Shown here piece by piece: positions 1 to 6,926 of a DNA stretch of 10,179 nucleotides. The stretch is from positions 1 through 10,179 of the forward strand of contig CAKUEU010000065.1 in NCBI GenBank assembly GCA_934646865.1, given 5' to 3'. Each line of letters begins with the position of its first letter. Position 1 is the first letter of the stretch. The notes beneath the pieces are model-generated. The model made no database searches. It worked only from the letters and a program-made list of their open reading frames with translations, and was not told where the DNA came from. A program made the position numbers and the translations under genes. This DNA is from an uncultured Collinsella sp. (GTDB lineage: Bacteria; Actinomycetota; Coriobacteriia; Coriobacteriales; Coriobacteriaceae).

Positions 1-1944
1 ACGCCCAACCGCCCCGACTGCCTGTCCATGATCGGCATGGCCCGCGAGACCGGCGCCATCTTCGACCGCGATTTCCACGTTGAGCTGCCCGCCATCAAGG
101 CCGAGACCGGCCGTGCGACCGACGACGAGCTTTCCGTCGAGATCGCCGACGAGGGCCTGTGCGACCGCTACGTTGCCCGCATCGTGCGCAACGTGAAGGT
201 CGGCCCGTCGCCCGACTGGATGGTCAAGCGCCTCAACGCCCTGGGCGTGCGCCCGCACAACAACATCGTCGACATCACCAACTACGTGATGATGCTCACC
301 GGTCAGCCGCTGCACGCCTTTGACCTGGATACCTTTGCCGAGCGCGATGGCCGTCGCCGCGTGGTGGTCCGCGCCGCCCAGCAGGACGAGAAGTTCACGA
401 CCCTCGACGGCGAGGAGCGCGTGCTCGACGCCGGCATGGGCCTGATCACCGACGGCGAGCGTCCCGTGGCGCTGGCCGGCGTTATGGGCGGCATGGATTC
501 CGAGATCGAGGACGACACCGTCGACGTGATGGTCGAGAGCGCCTGCTTCAATGCCGGCCGCACCTCGCACACCAGCCGCGACCTGTCGCTGATCTCCGAT
601 GCCTCCATCCGCTTTGAGCGCCAGGTCGACGAGACCGGCTGCGTGGACGTCGCCAACGTCACCTGCGCCCTGATCGAGGAGATCGCCGGCGGCGAGGTCG
701 CTCCCGGCTACGTTGACGTGTTCCCCGCGCCCAAGACCATCGACAGCATTAAGCTGCGCCTGGCCCGCGTGCACGCCATCTGCGGTGCCGATATCGAGCC
801 CGACTTTATCGAGCGCTCGCTTACCCGCCTGGGCTGCACCGTCGAGCGCGACGGCGAGGACTTTATGGTCACGCCGCCGAGTTTCCGTCCCGACCTGCCG
901 CGCGAGATCGACCTCATCGAGGAGGTCCTGCGCCTGTGGGGCATGGGCCGCGTGACGGCGACCATCCCGGCTGCCAAGAACCACATCGGCGGTCTGACCC
1001 GCGAGCAGAAGCTCACCCGCAAGGTCGGTGAGATCCTGCGCGCCTGCGGCCTCAACGAGACCACGACCTTTGGTTTTGCCGCCCCGGGCGATCTGGAGAA
1101 GATCGGTATGTCCACCGAGGGCCGCGGTTGCCCCGTGGTGCTCATGAACCCGCTGGTAGCCGAGCAGACCGAGATGCGCCGCTCGCTGCTTCCGGGCCTG
1201 CTGCAGTCCGTGGCCTACAACGAGGCTCACGGCACGCCCAACGTGCACCTGTACGAGGTCGGCAGCCTGTTCCACGGTCGCGAGAACGCCAGCCTGCCCA
1301 AGGAGACCAAGTCCGTGGCGGGCGTGCTTTCGGGCCAGTGGAGTGAGCAGTCCTGGAACATGAAGTACCGCAAGCTGCGCTTCTTCTTTGGCAAGGGCAT
1401 CGTCGAGGAGCTGCTTGCCCAGCTGCGCATCGAGAAGGTCCGCTTCCGTCCCGTCGAGGGCGAGGGCTATGCCTTCCTGCAGCCGGGTCGTGCGGCCGAA
1501 GTTCTGTCCGGCGGTACCGTGCTGGGCTGGGTCGGCGAGATCCATCCCGAGGCACGCGAGGCTATGGGCATCGATGAGGTCGTCGTTGCCTTTGAGCTCG
1601 ATCTGGACAAGCTGATCAAGGGCGCCCGCAACCAGGAGAACTATCGCGAGTTCTCGCAGTACCCCGCCGTTGAGCACGACCTTGCTATCGTGGTCGACAA
1701 CTCCGTGACCTGCGAGGACCTTGAGCGTCGTATTACGAGCGCCGGCGGCAAGCTGCTCGAGGGCGTGCGCCTGTTCGACGTCTACCGCGATCCGGTTCGC
1801 ATCGGTGCGGGCAAGAAGTCCATGGCCTTTGCGCTTACGTATCGCTCCGACGACCACACGCTCACCAGCGAAGAGGTCGAGAAGGCGCACCAGAAGATCG
1901 TCACCAAGGTGTGCAAGGGCGTAAACGGCGAGGTCCGCGGCTAG
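1..1944 (+). CDS. pheT: Phenylalanyl-tRNA synthetase beta subunit (5'-truncated by window)
   Basis: This is the beta chain of the (alpha-beta)2 enzyme that charges tRNA-Phe with phenylalanine in the cytoplasm; the alpha chain (PheS) would lie to the left. The frame is open from base 1, where TPNRPDC, a conserved PheT stretch, is read ahead of the first in-window ATG at 28, so 28 is not the true start. About 647 residues are visible and roughly 150-170 N-terminal residues (tRNA-binding-like domain) are off the window. Domains in order are the B3/B4 editing domain (about bases 160-650, with the PHNNIVDITNYVM and GQPLHAFD motifs), the B5 domain (about 730-960, with SFRPDLPREIDLIEEVLR), the catalytic-like core, and the C-terminal FDX-ACB anticodon-binding domain (about 1660-1941, starting QYPAVEHDLAIVVD). 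The stop is TAG at 1942-1944. The gene is intact as far as seen, with codon use typical of a highly expressed gene. Confidence 0.97.
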   Translation, partial: TPNRPDCLSMIGMARETGAIFDRDFHVELPAIKAETGRATDDELSVEIADEGLCDRYVARIVRNVKVGPSPDWMVKRLNALGVRPHNNIVDITNYVMMLTGQPLHAFDLDTFAERDGRRRVVVRAAQQDEKFTTLDGEERVLDAGMGLITDGERPVALAGVMGGMDSEIEDDTVDVMVESACFNAGRTSHTSRDLSLISDASIRFERQVDETGCVDVANVTCALIEEIAGGEVAPGYVDVFPAPKTIDSIKLRLARVHAICGADIEPDFIERSLTRLGCTVERDGEDFMVTPPSFRPDLPREIDLIEEVLRLWGMGRVTATIPAAKNHIGGLTREQKLTRKVGEILRACGLNETTTFGFAAPGDLEKIGMSTEGRGCPVVLMNPLVAEQTEMRRSLLPGLLQSVAYNEAHGTPNVHLYEVGSLFHGRENASLPKETKSVAGVLSGQWSEQSWNMKYRKLRFFFGKGIVEELLAQLRIEKVRFRPVEGEGYAFLQPGRAAEVLSGGTVLGWVGEIHPEAREAMGIDEVVVAFELDLDKLIKGARNQENYREFSQYPAVEHDLAIVVDNSVTCEDLERRITSAGGKLLEGVRLFDVYRDPVRIGAGKKSMAFALTYRSDDHTLTSEEVEKAHQKIVTKVCKGVNGEVRG

Positions 1945-1969
1945 GGCTTGCGACTGAGGCGTGGGCCGT

Positions 1970-1999
1970 CGGGCGGCGGCATGACTGGGCCGCTGCCCG
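1970..1999 (+). other. GC-rich hairpin after pheT
   Basis: Bases 1970-1980 pair with 1989-1999 as an 11-bp stem with one G-U wobble and an 8-nt loop. It starts 26 bases after the pheT stop. No T-run follows, so it is not a classical intrinsic terminator. It may protect the mRNA 3' end or work together with the hairpin at 2030-2070. Confidence 0.5.
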
Positions 2000-2029
2000 C
2001 TGATGTCTCGCATCTATGACATATGTATT

Positions 2030-2070
2030 GCAAAACGGCGTGCTGCTTTGTGGGCGGCGCGCCGTTTTGC
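2030..2070 (+). terminator. Probable intrinsic terminator of pheT operon
   Basis: A 17-bp stem (2030-2046 with 2054-2070, two G-U wobbles, the outer 11 bp perfect) encloses a 7-nt loop. The outer stem reads GCAAAACGGCG / CGCCGTTTTGC, so the GC core is flanked by an A-tract and a TTTT tract, the usual form of a bidirectional terminator. The T-tract is short (4), so termination may be incomplete. The -35 region of the next promoter falls in its loop. Confidence 0.6.
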
Positions 2071-2076
2071 TATGAT
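2048..2076 (+). promoter_or_regulatory. Predicted promoter of the nickel/cobalt ECF operon
   Basis: An extended -10, TGC-TATGAT, has its hexamer at 2071-2076. A weak -35-like TTGTGG at 2048-2053 lies 17 bp upstream. The predicted transcription start is near 2083, giving a leader of about 87 nt before the start codon at 2170. The promoter overlaps the preceding terminator hairpin. The -35 matches consensus at only three positions, so the extended -10 carries most of the support. Confidence 0.55.
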
Positions 2077-2086
2077 AGCCGGCGGC

Positions 2087-2114
2087 GTGTTACGAATTAG
2101 TCGATGCGTAACAC
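2087..2114. promoter_or_regulatory. Inverted repeat resembling a NikR operator
   Basis: GTGTTAC (2087-2093) and GTAACAC (2108-2114) form a perfect inverted repeat separated by 14 bases; counting the adjacent G/C, the arms are 8 bp. The nickel-responsive repressor NikR of Geobacter/Desulfovibrio type is reported to bind GTGTTAC-N13/14-GTAACAC upstream of nik transporter genes (recalled, not looked up). The site lies just downstream of the predicted transcription start, where bound protein would block initiation or elongation. No nikR gene is in the window. In RNA the same repeat could form a hairpin with a 12-nt loop. Confidence 0.65.
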
Positions 2115-2159
2115 TGACAATTGATTCAACCGGCGCCGCAATCCCATGCGCCGACAACC

Positions 2160-2165
2160 GGGAGG
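2160..2165 (+). promoter_or_regulatory. Ribosome binding site deciding the nikM/cbiM start
   Basis: GGGAGG ends 4 nt before the ATG at 2170. This selects the ATG that gives N-terminal MHIPD over the in-frame upstream ATG at 2146, which would add eight residues and bury the metal-binding amino terminus. A 5-bp GCGCC/GGCGC pairing (2148-2152 with 2164-2168) partly covers the site. Confidence 0.7.
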
Positions 2166-2169
2166 CGCT

Positions 2170-3255
2170 ATGCACATTCCAGATAATTACCTGTCCCCGC
2201 AGACCGATGCCGTCATGGCGGTGGCGATGGTGCCCGTGTGGGTTCACTGCATCAAGAAGGTGCGCGCTACGCTCGATCGCGAGCACATGGCCTTTTTGGG
2301 TATTTGCGCCGCGTTCTCCTTTTTGCTCATGATGTTTAACGTGCCGCTGCCCGGCGGCACCACGGGTCACGCTGTCGGCGGCGCGCTAATCGCGCTGCTG
2401 CTGGGCCCCGAGGCTGCGGCCATTGCCGTTTCGGTCGCGCTGGCGCTGCAGGCGCTACTGTTTGGCGACGGCGGCATCCTGTCTTTTGGCGCCAACTGCT
2501 TTAACATGGCCTTTGTGCTGCCGTTTGCCGCCGCCATCGTGTTTCGTGCGCTCAACATTCGTCTGCACGACAAGAGCTGGGGCACTTCGGTCTCGGCTAT
2601 CGTGAGTGGCTGGGTTGGCCTGTGCCTGGCAGCCCTGTGCGCGGCGATCGAGTTCGGTATTCAGCCCATGCTCTTCACCAATGCCTCGGGCGCGCCGCTG
2701 TACTGCCCCTTCCCGCTGTCTATCGCTGTCCCGGCCATGATGATTCCGCACATGCTGGTCGCCGGCGTGGTCGAGGGTGTGGCGACGGCCGCCATTTACG
2801 GCTTTATCAAGAAGACGGCGCCGGGTATTATCGTTGGTCCCGAGGCCGCTGACGGCCAGCTTGCCGCCGAGGGCGCTACTGCCAAGAAGACCTCGCTGAT
2901 CCTCACGCTCATCCTGGTCGCCGTACTTGTCGTGGCCACGCCGCTGGGTCTGCTTGCCACGGGTGACGCCTGGGGCGAGTGGGACGCCGAGGGCGCCGCA
3001 ACCGCCGTTCAGGAGGCTGGCGACGACAGCTTACAGGCTTCGGTCGGCCTCGATACCCCGACCTTCGCTGACGTCCTGCCCACGGGCGATTATCTACAGG
3101 CTTATTCCGAGGAGCAGGGTCTTGGCTTTGCCGGCCAGGCTGCCATGTATATCCTTTCGGGCGTGATTGGCGTGGCGGTGCTCACCATCGCGTTCCGCCT
3201 GATCTCGCTGACGGTTAAGGAAAGCGGTGCTCATGGCAATGGCCGAGCTGCCTAG
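2170..3255 (+). CDS. nikM: ECF nickel/cobalt importer, CbiM/NikM substrate-binding component fused to NikN-like domain
   Basis: This 361-residue membrane protein is the metal-specific S-component of a group I ECF transporter and would capture Ni2+ or Co2+ for import. The mature start MHIPDNYLSP matches the family hallmark MHIPDGFLSP. Met1/His2 and His67 (in GTTGHAVGG, residues 64-71) are the known metal ligands, and all are present. The conserved QALLFGDGG...GANCFNMA block is at 94-114. After the CbiM core (to about 215) come a linker, a membrane segment (about 242-262, ending TPLGLLATGD), an acidic extracytoplasmic stretch (265-318) and a last membrane helix (about 325-348). That layout is the NikN/PDGLE-type accessory domain, so M and N are one chain, as in Nik(MN) proteins. 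It is the first gene of the operon and overlaps the next by 29 bases. The substrate call of nickel over cobalt rests on the upstream NikR-type site, not on the protein. Confidence 0.88.
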   Translation: MHIPDNYLSPQTDAVMAVAMVPVWVHCIKKVRATLDREHMAFLGICAAFSFLLMMFNVPLPGGTTGHAVGGALIALLLGPEAAAIAVSVALALQALLFGDGGILSFGANCFNMAFVLPFAAAIVFRALNIRLHDKSWGTSVSAIVSGWVGLCLAALCAAIEFGIQPMLFTNASGAPLYCPFPLSIAVPAMMIPHMLVAGVVEGVATAAIYGFIKKTAPGIIVGPEAADGQLAAEGATAKKTSLILTLILVAVLVVATPLGLLATGDAWGEWDAEGAATAVQEAGDDSLQASVGLDTPTFADVLPTGDYLQAYSEEQGLGFAGQAAMYILSGVIGVAVLTIAFRLISLTVKESGAHGNGRAA

Positions 3256-4069
3256 CTGGCTTGCGGCCGAGGAGCGATATGAGCCCACGGGGGCTCGGCA
3301 TCGCGTGATGCAAAAGAACGTCCTGCACCTGGCGAGCCTGCTTGAACGGGTTCGCCTGGGCGGCGGCGCACACGAGGGCGGGTCAGTTGTCGACCGCGCC
3401 CTTTCTTGCGTTTCGGCTCCGGTGCGCCTGGTGGGGATGTTTGCCTGCGTTCTGTGCGTGTGTCTGACGCAAAGCCCACTGTTCCTCATGTTGATGGCGG
3501 CAATCGCTCTGGTGCTCGTTGCCGTACGCCCCGTACGCGGGCTGCGGGCGACCTTTGTGCCGGCGCTTGGCGCTGCGGGGCTTGCGGTGGTTCTGGCGCT
3601 GCCGGCCTTGCTGTTGGGCGCTTCTGCCGCGAGCGCTATGCTCAAGATCGCTCTCAAGACGTTCATCAATGTGTCGCTGGTGCTGGGCGTTTCGTGGACG
3701 CTTACCTGGAGCCGCATGTCGGCAGCGCTCAAGATGTTGCACCTGCCCGACGAGGTTATCTTTACGTTTGATATGGCTCTCAAGCACATCGAGGTGCTGG
3801 GTCGCACGGCGCACGACCTGACCGAATCGGTCATGCTGCGCAGCGTCGGCCGCGCGCCTGAGGGGTTTTCGCGCACCGACTCGGTCGCGGGTATCATGGG
3901 CATGACCTTTATCAAGGCGATGGAATGCAGCCGCGCGATGGATGAGGCCATGCTATGCCGCGGCTTTGCCGGCGTGTATCCAGCGCCCACGCGCGCTGGG
4001 TTTGGCTGGCGCGACGTGGTTTATACGGCCGTTGTGGTGCTGCTGGCGGCGCTGTGCGCCGTGCTGTAA
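3227..4069 (+). CDS. nikQ: ECF transporter T-component CbiQ/NikQ
   Basis: This integral membrane scaffold couples ATP hydrolysis by the ATPase to the substrate-binding component. It has about 280 residues, with hydrophobic segments near 63-80, 84-100, 108-130 and 140-160 and a C-terminal one at 264-280. Two cytoplasmic coupling motifs are visible: the expected first (ESVMLRSVG, 200-208) and the second, better conserved AMLCRGF (241-247), equivalent to the Ala-Arg-Gly motifs of T-components that dock on the ATPases. The start is ambiguous. GTG at 3227 has AAGGA (3217-3221) at a 5-nt spacing, while ATG at 3233 or 3239 lies further away, so GTG is chosen. Either choice overlaps the end of the M-component gene, which suggests translational coupling. 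The first 60 residues are hydrophilic and variable. Confidence 0.88.
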   Translation: MLMAMAELPSWLAAEERYEPTGARHRVMQKNVLHLASLLERVRLGGGAHEGGSVVDRALSCVSAPVRLVGMFACVLCVCLTQSPLFLMLMAAIALVLVAVRPVRGLRATFVPALGAAGLAVVLALPALLLGASAASAMLKIALKTFINVSLVLGVSWTLTWSRMSAALKMLHLPDEVIFTFDMALKHIEVLGRTAHDLTESVMLRSVGRAPEGFSRTDSVAGIMGMTFIKAMECSRAMDEAMLCRGFAGVYPAPTRAGFGWRDVVYTAVVVLLAALCAVL

Positions 4070-4882
4070 ATGGCTGGCGGGCTGTTGATGCGAATAGGGA
4101 AGGGCGACGTTTTGGCTGACGATACGAATAGCGTGACGGGTGCGAGCGGTGCAGCTGGCACCAAGGTAGCCCCACTCATCGAGTTGCGCGACGTGGTGTT
4201 TTCCTATGCTGGGCATACGGTTATCGACGGCGTGTCGCTGCGGGTCGATCGCGGTGAGCTTGTTGCGCTGCTCGGTCCCAATGGCTGCGGCAAGACGACG
4301 ATCATGCGCCTTATCAACGGTCTTGAGCTCGCGGGCGCGGGCACGTACCTGTTTGATGGGCACGTGATCGATGCGGCGTTTCTGAAGGATTCTGTGGCCG
4401 CTCAGCGCTTCCACCAGCGCGTGGGCTTTGTGTTCCAAAACGCCGATGCCCAACTGTTCTGCGCCACGGTGGGCGAGGAAGTTGCCTTTGGTCCCACTCA
4501 AATGGGTCTGCCGGCAGACGAGCTCGACCGCCGCGTGCGCGATGCCATGGAGCTGTTCCAGGTTGCCGATCTGGTCGACGCCTCGCCCTATCAGCTCTCG
4601 GGCGGGCAAAAGAAGCGCGTGGCGCTGGCCGCAGTGGTGTCGATGAACCCAGATATCCTGGTGCTCGACGAGCCCACCAACGGGCTCGACGAAGATTCAT
4701 GCGACATCGTGGTCAACTTCTTGCTGGCCTATGTTGCAGCGGGCAAGACGGTCTTGATGAGCACGCACCACCAGGATTTGGTGCGACGTCTGGGTGCCCG
4801 TGCGATCTATATCGATCGATATCACCACGTGGTCGAAGCACCTGCGCTGTCGTATGGAACCGAAAGCGGTGTCGCCGAATAG
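4070..4882 (+). CDS. nikO: ECF transporter ATPase CbiO/NikO
   Basis: This cytoplasmic ABC ATPase powers metal import with the M/N and Q components. Numbered from ATG 4070, it has Walker A GPNGCGKTT (69-77), Q-loop Gln123 in FVFQNADAQLF, signature LSGGQ (176-180), Walker B ILVLDEP (196-202, with Glu201), D-loop GLDE and switch His233 in STHHQD. The 270-residue length is normal for a single-domain ECF ATPase, probably working as a homodimer. ATG 4070 abuts the TAA of the Q gene but has no clear ribosome site. ATG 4088 also lacks one. TTG 4112 lies 7 nt after a strong GGGAAGGG and would remove 14 residues ahead of the ABC domain, which begins only around residue 35. The 5' end is therefore uncertain, while the 3' end is firm. 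Confidence 0.92.
   Translation: MAGGLLMRIGKGDVLADDTNSVTGASGAAGTKVAPLIELRDVVFSYAGHTVIDGVSLRVDRGELVALLGPNGCGKTTIMRLINGLELAGAGTYLFDGHVIDAAFLKDSVAAQRFHQRVGFVFQNADAQLFCATVGEEVAFGPTQMGLPADELDRRVRDAMELFQVADLVDASPYQLSGGQKKRVALAAVVSMNPDILVLDEPTNGLDEDSCDIVVNFLLAYVAAGKTVLMSTHHQDLVRRLGARAIYIDRYHHVVEAPALSYGTESGVAE
4097..4104 (+). promoter_or_regulatory. Candidate ribosome binding site for an internal TTG start of the ATPase
   Basis: GGGAAGGG lies 7 nt upstream of an in-frame TTG at 4112. It is the only good Shine-Dalgarno-like match near the 5' end of the ATPase gene and argues that translation may begin there rather than at ATG 4070. Confidence 0.4.
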
Positions 4883-4902
4883 TTGCTGCGTGGAGCATGC
4901 GT

Positions 4903-4918
4903 AGCCGCCCGCGCGGCT
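4903..4918 (+). terminator. Possible weak terminator of the ECF operon
   Basis: AGCCGC (4903-4908) and GCGGCT (4913-4918) form a 6-bp stem with a 4-nt loop, followed by only TTTG. It starts 21 bases after the ATPase stop. The short stem and short T-run make it a weak candidate, and read-through into the next gene is plausible. Confidence 0.35.
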
Positions 4919-4927
4919 TTGCCGTGA

Positions 4928-4936
4928 TGGTATAGT
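4928..4936 (+). promoter_or_regulatory. Predicted extended -10 promoter of the phospholipase C-fold gene
   Basis: TGG-TATAGT is an extended -10 with its hexamer at 4931-4936. No convincing -35 is visible at the right spacing. The predicted start near 4943 leaves a very short leader before ATG 4962. Confidence 0.45.
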
Positions 4937-4961
4937 TATCCAGGTTTTTATGGGGGTGGCT

Positions 4962-5810
4962 ATGCCAAGCTGGAACATTCATATCGCTCAAACGGAGCGT
5001 TTGCTGGAGCGCACCGGTGCGCTTGCCGATAGCGTCCGCGATCGTAACGCCTTTTTGTTTGGCTGCGTGGTTCCAGATATCTTTGTGGGCTATATGGTTC
5101 CCGGCATCGCCGATCCCATTCCGTACCGCATTACACACTTTGCCAAGCCCGAGCCTATTCCTAAGCCGCGCGAGCATGAGTTTTGGGATACCTATGTGGC
5201 GCCGTTACTTAAAAGTTCGCCCGCCGGTGCACCGGCTGCGGCGACCTCGATTGTCGAGGAGCGCGAGCGGCTGAATCGCGTGCACTATCCTCAGCGCTAT
5301 AAGGATGCCGAGCCGGTTGCCGGGCCGGATGCCGGCGAGTTTTCGCTGGCATCCGAGGACGTGGCACAGTCGTTGCTCGATTTAACACTGGGCGTCTGGT
5401 CGCATTTGGTGGCCGATACCGTGTGGAACACGCGCGTGAACCAGTATCTGGAAGCGCACGGCGGCAAGCCGAGCGAGGAGTTCCGCATCAAAAAGCAGGG
5501 TGACTTTGACTGGTTTGGCAAGACGCTCGGCATCGTCTCCATCCCGCGTGCGACCGATCGCCTGTATACCGCGGCGACGCGTTTTGGGCAGTATCCCATC
5601 CATAAGGAATATGTACTCAAGACCATCGGTGTCATGCATGAGATCGTGCGCGAAAACCCCGGCGAGCCCGATCATCCGCCGTACCGTCTGCTGACCGAGG
5701 AGTTCTTTGATGAAACGTTTGCCGAGGTCATCGAGCTGACCGAAGCCGGTTTTGCCGAGCGCGTTGATGCCCCCGGCGTCCCTGCGGCGCCCCTGATCGC
5801 CAGCTGCTAA
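4962..5810 (+). CDS. Zinc-dependent phospholipase C-fold family protein
   Basis: This 282-residue protein resembles the Zn-dependent phospholipase C/S1-P1 nuclease-like fold family (Pfam Zn_dep_PLPC). Conserved metal-ligand positions are seen at His7 (MPSWNIHIAQ), Asp39 (GCVVPDIF), His59 (YRITHF), and His148/Asp152 (GVWSHLVADTVWN). It has no signal peptide or membrane segment, unlike secreted phospholipases, so a cytoplasmic hydrolase of unknown substrate is more likely. Start choice: in-frame ATG 4950 and GTG 4956 lie upstream, but ATG 4962 gives the family-like N-terminus MPSW and has GGGGGTGG just before it. The stop TAA (5808-5810) overlaps the stop of the convergent gene. Family assignment is from motif spacing by eye; biological role unknown. 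Confidence 0.75.
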   Translation: MPSWNIHIAQTERLLERTGALADSVRDRNAFLFGCVVPDIFVGYMVPGIADPIPYRITHFAKPEPIPKPREHEFWDTYVAPLLKSSPAGAPAAATSIVEERERLNRVHYPQRYKDAEPVAGPDAGEFSLASEDVAQSLLDLTLGVWSHLVADTVWNTRVNQYLEAHGGKPSEEFRIKKQGDFDWFGKTLGIVSIPRATDRLYTAATRFGQYPIHKEYVLKTIGVMHEIVRENPGEPDHPPYRLLTEEFFDETFAEVIELTEAGFAERVDAPGVPAAPLIASC

Positions 5811-6880
5811 CTGGCCGGCTTGACGGCGAACAGCTCGTCCCAATCAACTAACAACTCCCGCCGAAGGGAATCTTCGACGGTGCGCTCCTGTTTAGTCTTT
5901 GGGGCGTAGGGGAGCCCGGCCTTTTTATGGATGAGCTCGGCGACGCTGTCAAAACTCTTCTTGTCTTTAATCTGCTCATAGGTTATCTGGATGACGTCGT
6001 AGCCCATGCTTGTAAGGGCGGTGGTGCGCTTGGCGTCGGAGAGGCTTGCGGCCTCGCTGTCATGAGCGGAGCGGCCCTGGCATTCCAGGATAACGCCCAT
6101 GCTGTCGGTATTGCTCTCGATGAGGATGTCGGCGTAGCAGCAGGTTTTGTCATACAGCGAGCGCGCGGCGTCGCTGAGTGGGATGCGGACGTTATTGCTA
6201 ATGCTAATGCCTAAGCCGCCTTCATCGCGGGGAAGCGAGACGAGCATGGAGGTTTGCACCTCGAAGGGCGAGGCGGTCTGTCCCGTCATGCGCTCGGCCG
6301 CCCAACGAAGCTGCCTGACACCGCGCAGACCTGCGGCCTGCTTGGCGAACGCGGCGATATCCGTCGCGGTAAGGAGCGGCGCACGCTTCCACAGGTTGGT
6401 GTCTTTGCCGTTGACGTCTTGGACCCGCTCCCAACCGCAGTTGGGTGGAATGAGCTTAAGCAAGATGGCTTCATCGAGTTGTTGCTGCGTTCGCTCGCAG
6501 AGCTTAAATACTGCAAAGGAGCCGCGCATCTCGTAACATGCCATGAGTAATTGGCTACGTGAGACCTGCGTAGCAAGGTTGAGCAGCGTAAACTCCGGCG
6601 ACGTGACATCAAACCCATGTTCAGTTTGCCTAAATGACCCCGGAGGCGGCTCTTGGGTTAGCAAGCGGCTGTGAAATAGCTTTCCGTTCGCACGGCGACC
6701 CCTTTCGCTTACGAATCTCCAGACCGGTTTGCTGAGCAGGTCTTTAAACACTGGCTGTTGGGAGTAATGCACCAAGCGATGGTCATGGTCGGGCGGCAGG
6801 ATTGCCGGATAGAGTCCCAGTATCTGAGGTGGGATGCGATAGTACTGGAAAGCCGTGGGTCCGCAGGCAAGAAATGACAT
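5807..6880 (-). CDS. Hypothetical protein with PD-(D/E)XK-like (DUF559/Vsr-type) C-terminal domain
   Basis: This 357-residue protein has no firm functional assignment. The N-terminal half contains SFLACGPTAFQYYR, SPEFTLLNLA (94-103) and Leu-rich helices. The middle has an arginine-rich helix followed by ASPFEVQTSMLVSLPRDEGG (203-222). The C-terminal part has the order expected of a small restriction-endonuclease fold: YADIL (Asp251), VILECQG (Glu266-x-Gln268), then SDAKRTTALTSMGYDVIQIT. I recall a multi-copy Coriobacteriia family with this same layout, usually with E-x-D in place of E-C-Q. Catalysis is therefore uncertain: Gln at the third position occurs in some PD-(D/E)XK enzymes but can also mark a dead site. 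ATG 6880 has only a weak ribosome site. GC content looks lower and codon use less biased than its neighbours, consistent with an accessory or transferred gene. Its TAG stop overlaps the stop of the + strand gene. Confidence 0.7.
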   Translation of the reverse strand: MSFLACGPTAFQYYRIPPQILGLYPAILPPDHDHRLVHYSQQPVFKDLLSKPVWRFVSERGRRANGKLFHSRLLTQEPPPGSFRQTEHGFDVTSPEFTLLNLATQVSRSQLLMACYEMRGSFAVFKLCERTQQQLDEAILLKLIPPNCGWERVQDVNGKDTNLWKRAPLLTATDIAAFAKQAAGLRGVRQLRWAAERMTGQTASPFEVQTSMLVSLPRDEGGLGISISNNVRIPLSDAARSLYDKTCCYADILIESNTDSMGVILECQGRSAHDSEAASLSDAKRTTALTSMGYDVIQITYEQIKDKKSFDSVAELIHKKAGLPYAPKTKQERTVEDSLRRELLVDWDELFAVKPAS

Positions 6881-6926
6881 AGCAATCCGATCGTTTGAGC
6901 GTTGTTTAGGTTAGAAAAGCTATCGG

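Noticed and set aside
1970..1999. Main terminator of pheT
   Set aside because: The stem is strong but no T-tract follows; the hairpin at 2030-2070 with a TTTT tract is the better candidate.
2083..2169. Cobalamin or NiCo riboswitch before the ECF operon
   Set aside because: The predicted leader is only about 87 nt and lacks the conserved B12-box or NiCo-type sequence blocks; the inverted repeat is better read as a DNA operator.
2003..2332. 109-residue + strand ORF starting before the ECF operon
   Set aside because: It spans the terminator, promoter and operator, then reads out of frame through the start of the CbiM-like gene; no motif or ribosome site.
3094..3990. 298-residue minus-strand ORF across the ECF genes
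   Set aside because: Ser/Arg/Thr-rich composition with no motif; fully opposite the M and Q component genes.
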